In this document: positions 1 to 11,300 of the stretch, piece by piece
Numbering within the stretch: the stretch's first letter is position 1
Layout: every line of letters starts with the position of its first letter
From: Baylisascaris procyonis
Lineage: Eukaryota; Nematoda; Chromadorea; Rhabditida; Ascarididae
Direction of reading: 5' to 3'
DNA: 64,000 bases
Assembly (NCBI GenBank): GCA_037389465.1
Contig: JAZARR010000296.1
Span: forward strand, 930,001-994,000
Notes under the pieces: model-generated
Told to the model about the DNA's origin: nothing
Seen by the model: the letters and a program-made list of their open reading frames with translations, nothing else
Databases searched by the model: none
Program-made: the position numbers and the translations under genes

Positions 1-110
1 GTGGCTCCAACTCACTCGCACGCATCATTCTGCAGAAATCTATGATTCTTATGAAAATTTAGAGTAAACAAAATTGTGAGTATTAACTGGGATAATTAGT
101 GAGTGGTTAT

Positions 111-279
111 TTGATGCGTTGAAAAAAGATATTTATGCTATTTGTCTTGTCGTTCATGAAATATTGATGAAAGCATTCTTGGAGAGTTTCATGTCTATTG
201 AGGAAATCTGGGATGAAAAAGGTGCAAGACGCTTTTGCTGCAATTCGTTCACTTTCGATACTATTGCCTGATGCAAAAT
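111..279 (-). CDS. Possible terminal exon of an unknown minus-strand gene
   Basis: The minus strand is open from an acceptor-like TTGCACATAG at 280 to a TAA at 110-112. It encodes FASGNSIESERIAAKASCTF, then FIPDFLNRHETLQECFHQYF and a short tail. The amino-acid mix looks protein-like for such AT-rich DNA, but no family was recognised and no partner exon of matching phase was confirmed. Confidence 0.25.
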
Positions 280-1479
280 CTATGTGCAAAAGCAGAAGGA
301 TAAGATCAATGAACGGATCTGAGGCGATAGGTGGTTACTAACAATGCGATTTGAGTAACGCTCACTAATGAAGCCCGAAGCAAAACTGTAGTTAGAGGTC
401 TTTTATAAGTGCACATTGCATATTATAGCATCGCTTTCGACTGTGACAATTTTAATCAACAAAACTCTAATTTATGAATACTCATTCCACAATGAATATG
501 CTTGTGGCTTAACATAACATTATTTTTTATGAATCTTAGAAAGAAATGGGGGTTTTTTTGCGTTAGCTAATTGAGACGATTATTGATTGAAAGATAGGTA
601 ATCCAAAATACAATGCATACCTTTGCTAAGATTTTGATAGAGTTGTTTACCAAGTTGACCCATTAACGCTTTGATTGCATACACATACCAATTCATATGT
701 AAATTCCTCACCGTTTCGAATGATTTCTCTCTTAAGCGGATTTTCTCGAAATTTATCGACCCATCGTCGAATGAATGATGCGCATTAACGACTAAATAGT
801 TTATTTATGATGATATTTAAGGGAACTTCATAGATGATCATAGATTGAATTAATTTTTCTCACTCATCTCAATTGATCGTCAGAAGTTGCAACGAAATTT
901 CAGGTTAAGATCGTAATTTCAGGTAGAGAAATATAAAACGGCGGCAAAGACTTTATTTTTCATTCAGCTTTCAAATCGTTAGCTTAAACTCCAACTATAG
1001 CTTATGTTTGTAAATAGTTTCCAATATTAGTAAGGAAAAACTCGAATGAACAAATTGCTTGGCTTCTATAGCTAATAGACATTCACCAGAGTTGTAGCAT
1101 CATAGATTTTAAAGTTCGCTGCTGACAATTTTAATATTCAGCAGTTAGTAATTTTCTAAGTCGCAGTTCTTAAATAATTAAAATCATTGTGTTTCATTAT
1201 TTATTTGGTTTATTTTCGATTAGTTGGCAAAATATGAATGTTAAATTCATATATCAATTACAAATATATTTCATATACACAAATCAAAAAAAAGTTATTA
1301 CTTTGTTGGGAAAAAATAGTTGATGATTCACAGCAGAATGGTCAATTTTTTGCGAGTGAAATGAGGGGAATTACTCTCAATTTTATTATCCTTGAAATTT
1401 TGGTTCGAAACGATATGAAAGTGAAAAAAAGAGAATTAGAAAAATTTAGAGCGTAGAAAAATTTGGTAAATAACCTAGC

Positions 1480-1663
1480 TGTATAATGTTGCATATCAAT
1501 AACCATCTGATAGCTTCCTGCATTAGCAATTCGGCTTTTCACTTGCTGAAAATCAATTTTATTCAGAGATGGTATACTCATCGAAAGTCTCATTGCACTG
1601 GCATTACCATAACCTTTGCATAACCACTGTTTGATAGCCAATGAAGACTGTATCGGCTAAAGG
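1480..1663 (-). CDS. Possible internal exon of an unknown minus-strand gene
   Basis: Open on the minus strand from CACCTTTAG| to AG|GTTATT. It encodes SSLAIKQWLCKGYGNASAMR, then LSMSIPSLNKIDFQQVKSRI and ANAGSYQMVIDMQHYTAR. Composition is protein-like; the family is unknown. Could belong with the 111-279 segment, though their phases (2 and 1) do not match directly. Confidence 0.25.
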
Positions 1664-4600
1664 TGAACGAATCGATGACGGTTCGACAGCAGAAGGTGGA
1701 TCTACGACTGTTCGCTTCTCGGAGTAGATACTCTATTGCAAAGCTATCGCAAACTATTCTATTTACTGTGAATTATAGAAATATTATATTAGAAACATAA
1801 ATCAAATGATAAGATAATGAAATGATAATGATTCTATTATCATAGTGAGTCAAGTATGATATATGATAAGAAACATAAAACCTCGATAATGAGAAGAATA
1901 TAAAATATCAATGTTCAAAAATTATCGCAGTGATAAGTCAAATATGATATATAGTTTCTATAGCGAATATTAAGAAGAGTACCGTAAAAAAATTCAACGG
2001 AAATTATCATTTCATATGCGAAATTTAAAACTTTTCAATAAATAAATCTTTAAGAAAACCTCAAAAATTAGATGAATTTTTAATTGCTTTGAATATTTGT
2101 AAAATTTACTGGAATTATGTATGCTAAAAGGAATAATAACAACAAAAATAGATGGTTGAAAATGTAATTTTAAATTAATAAGCATAATTGAAAAAAACGC
2201 CACTATTGCACGACGCTCGTTCGTCTAGTAAATATGGGAACTGGTGATGAATAAAGAATTCTTTTATAAAGAGTGAGTGACTGCATTAAGGTGATGTCAC
2301 CTGCTGGGATCTTATCTCTCCGAAAGGATAAACCCACTTACATAGAAATATCATCGACGATAACATAGCCACTTTTTTTTAAATGAATTAAGGTCATCAT
2401 TTACAAGACGCTATGATAGACTAAACAACCTTACGAATAACTATAAAACTAAACAAAAATAAACATATAAATGAAACGATAGCAGTTTCCGGTATAAAAG
2501 TACCATTCATAAGAGGTTGTTTTGTTCGATAAGAAAAAAAGATTCTCAACTTCGTCGGTGAAATTTTTCACTCAAAAATGTTTCCCAATAAAAATCAATT
2601 CCACTATTCGTATTTTTCATAGATGTGGTACTATGTGGAGCTATCATTTTATATATTCAGATTCAATAAAGAATTTAGCAAAATTTTTTCTTTTTGTATT
2701 TGTATTTTTGCTTGTATTTATGTGTTCTTTTTCTTGTATTTTTTATGTTTTTATGTGTTTACGTGTTCGATAAAGGATAGCTTCATTATTTATTTATATA
2801 ATTTGCATAATAATTAAGTTTTTTTTTTTAGCGAAATGAATAAAATTTTCGGATCTATTTAGGAAAACATTTTTCGTAGCGAGTTTCTTTCGATAAATTC
2901 GAGCAGCAATCGAATTTCATCGCAGCACCTTCCATTATACTTCCATATTATTACCGCAATAAGATATGACGATTCACCAGTGCATTCACCTAAATAATAG
3001 TATAAGTTGTGAAAAAAATGAGTCCCTCTAAATATCAAGAAAGGTGGTCAATTAACATTTAAATCCAAATAAGCGTAAATATATTTTTAATCAAAGATGG
3101 CAATATTTATAATTTTCGCAGCTAATAGTATAGTTGAGAATTTTCCAGAAATTATTTCACATCCGATTTTGATCATCCCACTGAGAGATGAAAAAAGAGC
3201 GCAATGTTCAACAACTGAAAAGATATGTAAAACAAATTTACCCTCTCGATCGATCAGTTTTTTTTTGACATTTGAATATTCTGCGGCGATTCACATGAGT
3301 CTGAAAACCTCAGGTTGAACCTCAGGTTTCACTGTGATGTGATCTTGTTGTATTTAACTATTTAACTCTGGTATTAAATTTGCAAGAGTATATCTCTCTC
3401 GTTACTTTATAAAGTCAGCAGTTAACCACTGATATCGAGTAATAGTAATATACCATATATACTCAAAGGTACAGCCCTATAAATTGATACCAGCTTGCCA
3501 TCTTGGAGTTACTGAAATATGAACTCCTTTCCCGGGGAAAGTCATGTACGTCAAAAATCTCTCTCTCCAATGATCTATATAGACTTAAAACTGACTATTT
3601 TCAATGCTTCGAATGTGAGGCATTCGATTGAAAAACACAAACAACAAACTGAAAATTATAAAATTTCATTTTTTTTATTATTCACTATTGAATTTAAATG
3701 AAATAAAAAAAGAGATGGAACAAAAAAAGCAAACATCTACATTTTTGCAAAAAGCATTAATATTAAAATAATGCAATTACTTGATAAAAATTCTCAACGA
3801 ATAGATCAATAAAATAACACACCGCATCGAATTGAACTCAATTCAATTTGTTTGTCGTTTAAGCGCAAATACACATTTTAAAAAAAACACACACACACAC
3901 ACGCAGCATTATTTACAAAAGTGGAAGCATCTATCACAATTAATCTCAAAATTAGAGACAACCTTATGTGCACAGGATTAATTCAAAAAAATAATATATG
4001 CAAAGCCGAACGATACCCACAATCCCTCATTTATCTCACCCATATTTTAATGAGCTTACTATCTTCAAATAATCCCTACTGAACATTAAATTACCTTTGA
4101 ATCTAGTATGCTGAAATATATAACCTGATTAATTTCAAGCGATTTAGAGAGTACTACATGGCCCACTTTTCGTCGATTTCACTTCAGATTTCCCAAATCC
4201 TCCAAAACATCAAACGGTTGATCTTTGATCTTTCCCTTATATTTTATGAAAAGAATAAAGCTAAATCGACAAAAGTAAATTACTCGATCGACTTTGAAAA
4301 ATTTTTCACTGTCAAAGAAAGCATATGAAAAGAAAAAGAGGAAAAGAAATATAGTAGAAGAGTTGGCAATCGAGAAGAAAATTCACATTGAAAAACAGCG
4401 GTAGAGAAGCGAAGAAAGAACTAGAATGACTAAGAGGCACATAACACAGAACAAGCAACATCAACATTCATTGCAAATATGCAAATCTCCTTAGAGCGTT
4501 GCAAAAATCGAACATAAATACAGTGGAAGAAAATTTTTTAAAGAAATATATCCCTCTTCATAGGCAAAAAAAAACAACCTGATTTCAAATAAGCAGATTT

Positions 4601-5429
4601 GAAATTCAAAAAAAAAAAAAGAAATGCATCTGACTCGCGGTACCGAACACTAAGGACACATCTCGCTGAGGTTTAGAACGGAATAGTTTTTTTTTAAAGA
4701 AATTGAAAAGTATATAAAATAGAAATAGTTTTTTCCCATCTCAACTAAAAATTTATCGCTTACTCATCGATCGATCATTCTAACGCTAAATTAGTGAAAA
4801 GCATTTCTGAAAAAAAAAAGGAAATGGATTTCTCTATGAAACTTTAAAACAAGTAGCTCTCACTTCAACGAAATTCTTCACCACCAATCCTCTCAATTAT
4901 ACCAAAGTGGTCCATAACGACATATACAATATCAAGAAATTTTAAAAGAATTCGATGAAAATATATGTTAGCAATGATCGTTAAGTGCTTTTCCTGGATC
5001 CAATAATAAATCCTAACTTAGCAATAAATCCATAAAACTTTTAGCATTAGTAAGCAATCTACTACGCGAGATCTGTCACAAGGAGGTATAGCAAGTCATC
5101 AGAAATAAAATCAGCATCTCTAAGCATCGGATCCATTGAAGTTATATTTAACGCACTTTAAAAGAACCATCAATTCTTAATTCGTATAGATTTTTTTTTT
5201 ATAGAACGAAAGCATCTAAATAATGAGGAAATATTCAATTAAAGTTTAATGATAATATCTAATAACTAATAAACATTTCAAACAATAAAATAATTCAACG
5301 AAAATATTAAAAAAAAAAAAAATTGGACGACAATGAGTATAAATATGAGATTTAGAGAGAGAGAAAAAGCATAATAATGATAAATGGCTAAGGAAGATTT
5401 CAAGAACGAAAAAAAAACGATACGATCAT

Positions 5430-5435
5430 TTTATT
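5430..5435 (-). terminator. dre-1: Candidate poly(A) signal of dre-1
   Basis: TTTATT on the + strand reads AATAAA on the minus strand. It is the first such hexamer seen downstream of the dre-1 stop codon and would give a 3' UTR of about 0.7 kb. Its use is inferred, not shown. Confidence 0.35.
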
Positions 5436-5644
5436 AATTAAATAATAATAAAAAAAAAAGAAGCATGATAAACATTAAATAAGAAGGATGTTATGTGATA
5501 AGGTGATAAAATCCGTAGAAGAGAAAGCATAACAATATTTAAGTGGCTTATCAGATGTTTCCCAATATTTCTCTATCAACGATGAACTCCATCATTCCCG
5601 CAATAATACAACAATTAATGCTTAGAATAAGCTTATAAAATAGT

Positions 5645-5977
5645 ATGACAATTTCTTTAGCAATAATCGTTGAATATATTAAACCTGAACGGTATCCACT
5701 AAACAGCATCCTTCAAGATCGTATATATCCCACAATCGAAAGGACGATCCGCGAAAACAAGCACGACGCTTCGAAATCACAGCTAATTCGACAAATAACG
5801 ACAATAATGCAAACGATGCAATATTGGACACAAACACAGACACAGACGCAGACAGACGCAGACAATGTTGGCCAACTATTCAATGTTTTGATTAGCTTCA
5901 CTCGAGCAGTCAATTCTTCACAATTTTCCCTCAAAGATAAAACAAACGATGCAAATATTTACGATGATACCTCGTAA
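5645..5977 (+). other. Unexplained 110-codon ORF antisense to the dre-1 3' UTR
   Basis: ATG-initiated frame, starting MTISLAIIVEYIKPERYPLN, with a (CAGACA)n-coded QTQTQTQTDAD stretch in the middle. It is the longest ATG-started ORF of the window that is not in the CATAC array. No domain was recognised and no splice partners are evident. It may be chance in a GC-richer patch; left as an observation. Confidence 0.2.
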
Positions 5978-6161
5978 AATCTTAATCACATTACGCATAT
6001 AACAAGCAAAACTTTGAATGCCTGAAGCTAACGAAACCAACAGATTATCTCTCACTCATACAATTTCCAAGCCAAAGCCCGTCGATAAATCACAGCCCGC
6101 ATGAACGAACAGACATCTTAGCGCCGATAGAAATGCAGCCGAGTGATAAAGGAATGAGCTA

Positions 6162-7919
6162 CTAGACGGTTTCTGAATCCGTTGGTGTTGCCGAATCATA
6201 AACCGTATCGTTGTCTCGTGTTTCCGATTGCAAACAGCATTGATTTTCCAACGTTCCTGCACCACAATCGCAAAAGAATCTGAAATTATAATCCTATTTA
6301 CTAGTCCATTCATGCTTTCGTCACAACCGATAATTCTAACACTTTATTTCATCGGCAAATATTTGTTGTCAACCCCCTCCCTTCCCCCCCCCACTCAATG
6401 ATGTGGGGGAATCTGAACTTCAGGTAGGCTGAACAATTTTGGGGACCTTACAACGATTTTCAGACGCTCAGATCAAAACTTTTTAATGGCCAACATCGTT
6501 ATACACGCACAGACAATCCTCCTCGCCTTAAAAATTTTAGAATGTATTGTAAGTTTCTTTTCCCCATTTCGCAAAAAGTGCATAAGAAAACCTACTTTAC
6601 GAGATTTTTCACTGGTAAAAAATAAATAAGTGAAGAAGCGCATCAAATAAATTCGAATGACATGCGCTTTTGCATTTCTTATTTGAATGATCAAGCATTT
6701 TCATGAACCACGAACGAATAATATGCCTTCATTTATTAATTATTAATCTAACCCCATGAACCATCTATTAAAGATCTATTTTAACGTGATAAAATTCAAG
6801 CATTTTTTTTCTATATTCAAATGTCCTCAACTCCTCTCAAAGCTGATGGATCAGTGTGAATGATTGTCAAGGAAAACGCTCTATAGTATACATTACGTCT
6901 AACAAATTGCGTGACTGAAACTTCAATAATGCCTGAGGTGAATCTATCGAATAAATACGGAAAGAGACAAACCGATACAAAGAACAACGATGCCATATTC
7001 TATTTTCAAATGCAAATATTGCAAAAATGTGTGTGATCAAAGCTTCATTCTGTAATATATACAAATCGTGTTTGCAATACCATATAGAAATGCAATACCA
7101 TACCATACCATACCATACCATACCATATAGAAATGCAATACCATACCATACCATACCATATAGAAATGCAATACCATACCATACCATACCATACCATATA
7201 GAAATGCAATACCATACCATACCATACCATATAGAAATGCAATACCATACCATACCATACCATATAGAAATGCAATACCATACCATACCATACCATATAG
7301 AAATGCAATACCATACCATACCATACCATACCATATAGAAATGCAATACCATACCATACCATACCATACCATACCATATAGAAATGCAATACCATACCAT
7401 ACCATACCATATAGAAATGCAATACCATACCATACCATACCATATAGAAATGCAATACCATACCATACCATACCATACCATATAGAAATGCAATACCATA
7501 CCATACCATACCATATAGAAATGCAATACCATACCATACCATACCATACCATATAGAAATGCAATACCATACCATACCATACCATATAGAAATGCAATAC
7601 CATACCATACCATACCATATAGAAATGCAATACCATACCATACCATACCATACCATATAGAAATGCAATACCACACCATACCATACCATATAGAAATGCA
7701 AAATGCAAAAAACGAATACCATATAAAAGGAGAGTAGAAATCGTGTTTACGGAAATAAAATAAAAATAGTCGATAAAAGCATTAAAAATAAATGCTTCAC
7801 GAATAAGAAGGGAAACACACCTATCGTGACGTACGAATTCAACACGATGTCCTTTATGGCATACATTTATGCAATTGATGCAAATTGCGTTACGTTCCGT
7901 TGTATTGCATGTTACACAC
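6162..7919 (-). CDS. dre-1: UBR zinc-finger and C-terminal tail exons of dre-1
   Basis: Exon 7821-7919 encodes [20 protein letters not shown] followed by [12 protein letters not shown]. Exon 6162-6279 encodes [15 protein letters not shown] and an acidic tail ending in TDSETV and TAG. Together they give the Cys/His ligands of a UBR box: C764, C767, C776, C779, C783, H784, H787, then C799, C801 and C810/C811. The intron (6280-7820) interrupts the finger at the split Arg (AG|A) between RHD and FFCDCG, and carries the CATAC repeat array. The acceptor at 6280 is a good TTTCAG. The tail matches the human end (LYDSAPP) closely. Confidence 0.95.
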
Positions 7920-8246
7920 CTGTAATAGGCAACTTTTATCAAACAATATTATTTCAGTTTAATTACCCACTGTAAACATTCAAACTTATCATCATGGGTG
8001 GCATTTTCGCTATTTAAGTTTGCTAATTAAAAAAAAAAAGAAAGAAAACAGGCCGACCTGTAGAAGTCATGCATAGGGAATGAGGTGCATGAACTGATCT
8101 TGAATAAACAATGCCCTTTCACCACCGCTCTTTCGACCGCATTATGATTGTCATAGATCTTATTATCGCGTAGTATTGGTCTCACATCGGTTGCTAAGCA
8201 AAGACCTGTAAATATTAACATATCATTTATATATTTGCTTTGTTTC

Positions 8247-8302
<56 letters not shown>

Positions 8303-11300
8303 AATTCCTATTTCCAATTTCATCTGTTTATTTGTGTCTGAAAATTATATTAGCACGAACAAAAGATGTCACTTTGCTCTATTTCGTAAAAAGGGAACCA
8401 ATAAATTGGCGCACAATGACCTTAAAAATGTTGAGAATTGTTTCTTTTAAAATAGACAATGCTCATAATTGAAATAAAAATTTTATGCAAATTGCGGGAA
8501 AACATTCTGTGGAACGCAATAAAAAATAAAGAAGTATACCTATGAAACAACCTCATAATTCGTCCAAGACAGAAATGGGATCCATAACAACTCCACTTGC
8601 GAAAAATTGATTATCCAGGATAAAATCATGCAACAATAAGGCCTTACCACAAAAAACACAAACTGAGCAGATGGCATATGATACCTTGCTGTAATAATAA
8701 GGCCTAACTAAGCTTTTTTCCGCTTCCCAAAATGACGAGCTATCTGCAACCTCGGGTAAGCTCCATATCAGAAGGCGTAATCACAAATATTGCTCACCAC
8801 CAAATTCGTTTTGGAAGAGTTGATTGCCTTCGAGAGTGGCCGTCGCACCGTTAGTGATCTCAACGCCAGCAGCTCGACCTTTGAAGATACGATTCCTGCG
8901 TAGGGTCGGATTTGACTCTGTGGAGATAAGCACTCCCGCTTGCGCATTACGATAGATCTCGTTCTCTTCGAGCAAGCCACGACCCTATATATACGATTTT
9001 TTTCATTTCTATACTCTCTCGAATTCAAATTATACTTCAATCGAAACGACCGCTAACAAAAATAATTGCTTACGAGGAATACAATTTTTGCAAAACGCTC
9101 CATAAATTAGCATTTTTGTATGCGGTTGGTTATGCTGTGTGCGTTGAATATGCTATTTCTGTTTCTAACCAAATTACGCAATTGTCCTTTGCGGGTAAAT
9201 TTCAAGCGAGCAGCATAAATATACACTTAATCAATAAATCAATAAACTGCAGCTGCCATAAAAGCATACAACTGCGGTTAGATCGACTATAACCTGGAAT
9301 AGCTCAACTGAACTAAAAATAAGGCACACGAAATCATCATAGACAAAAAATATATAACACACAGCTATAAGAATATAATATCAGATTATTCTGAAATATT
9401 CGATTACAAATATGAACGTTTCTAAACTTCAGTATGCAATAATCCGATCATAAATCTTTACCCACTTCTGTAGTCAATTAATTTACATATTGATGACGTT
9501 GTAACCATCCCTCCGCCAACCGCCGAATAAACTTCCTTTGAAAATTTTGCATGTTTTATGGGAATTCATCTTCCGATTTTTTTTTGTATTTCTCGCTAAA
9601 TTTGTGAATAATAAAAACTTAGGTAAATATTCGAGTCAGCCCTCCGGTTAATAATACATCTCTGATATCTCTAAACTAACCAATATTTGAGTAAGAGATG
9701 AAAAAATATTCAAAAAATCTTCGAATAAAAAAGAACCTTATTGAAAATGCAAACGCCTCCATCACGTCCATCGTATATTTTGTTTCTTCGAAGAATTGGA
9801 TGACTTTCGGTTTTAATCCACACGCCTGCCATAGCGTTATCGAATATTTCGTTGTCTTCCAGCACACCTTTGCCTCCATTATAAACGAGAACACCACCAT
9901 TTTGTCCACCCCAAATTTTATTACGTGTTATCTTCGGATTTGAACCAGTCCTGCAATCCTCATCAACCTTTCACAAATAATTTCACTGTGTTAGGCAATT
10001 AATTCTATAAGCAAGTAGTAGGCGCATCATTGACCTCACTCGTCAGGTACACACAGTCGAATCGTCTCTATAAGGTGACCCCCTCCTCCCCTCACCAAAA
10101 AATTGCGTTCTACTATGCAATGCTTCAACCAAAATGATATTCAATTCAGGGTGAAAACATTCGACAATCTTTGATTGGTATCGAACAGCGAATTGTGACA
10201 AAATCTGAATACAAATCAGTCCATTAATAATAAAAATAAAAATAAAGCTCGATTAATTCCTATCAGCCTCTAGAAAAAATTACATAAGTATGAGCAACAT
10301 TTTGATATTTAAAATTTACCACATACACAATATCTATTTACAATCCCTTTATAAAAGAAAACATTGAAAAAATACTTGCCAATTATTAAAAATTTTTACC
10401 TTATTTGAACACCTGAATAAAGATGATTGAAAATATCGTTTTCCTCGAGAAGTCCATGTCCATTATCGTAAAAGTAAACACCGACCTATAAAATATCGAA
10501 ATGCCTCCTGCATTTAAATGTCAAAAAAAGCCATTCCGGAAAACAGCTAATCAGGAAGGGAAACTTCTGATATTTCGCGCCTTGGAAGCTAATAAGCCTC
10601 GACATGCTTTCCAACTATATCCAGAATTTTATTTATTAGATCTAAACCCCCGAAATAAATATTTCATCGACAATCATCAAATAAATAGAGTGCAACCGTG
10701 CACTACATACTCCTCTCCCTAACATCCATCCCCCTTTCAAGAATAAAAACGTATCAATTCTATGCCATCTTTGCGTCTGTTATTTGGCTCAATCGGATGC
10801 ACACAAAATAGATACTGAAGTGACAGTTGAGATACGGAGTTAAGCGAATTGTGCTATTTTGTTTCCCAGAAAATACCACCAACATTCTTTTCCACATTCC
10901 CTACACCTCCCTTTGGAACGAAACTAGGAGAAGAAACATAAAACGAGGGGAGCAAATAATCCTAAAATGACTGCAATCGAAAAGAGAATGACCTGTTTGC
11001 CTGAATGAATTCGATTCTTTCGAAGAATCGGAGATGAACCAGTCGTCACCCAAATGCCTGCCAGAGCATTGCCATACACTTCGTTCTCTTCGATCAGCCC
11101 TTTTCCTTTCTCATGCTCAAAATAATTTACTCATTTTTATTCTATTTGTGAGATGGAAACAGGACTAACAATAAGAATCCACCAACTATCTACAAGCTTG
11201 AGATAATTGTTTGACCAAAGAGATTTATTCGAAGCGAAGCAGAAATTTACCAATCAACGATTTAGAAGCCAAACTAATTCGGTGCTCACTTCCTTTTCGA

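Larger units (their letters stand above)
1..6161. other. Mostly non-coding flank downstream of dre-1
   Basis: AT-rich sequence with many A/T runs. It holds the probable dre-1 3' UTR (right part), an (AC)n run near 3888-3902, and the weak ORFs listed separately. No recognisable gene family was found in this stretch. Confidence 0.5.

Noticed and set aside
6867..7942. Long open frames (270, 301, 225 codons) rich in WYGMVWYGM on the minus strand and IPYHTIPYH on the plus strand
   Set aside because: They are made by the CATAC array: a 5-bp unit without stop codons stays open in several frames on both strands. Only 7821-7919 inside this range is a real exon.
8235..8450. Frame with an IYIYIYIY run; similar ones at 25699-25926, 40367-40558, 47590-47935
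   Set aside because: They are translations of (AT)n and related microsatellites and have no other protein-like content.
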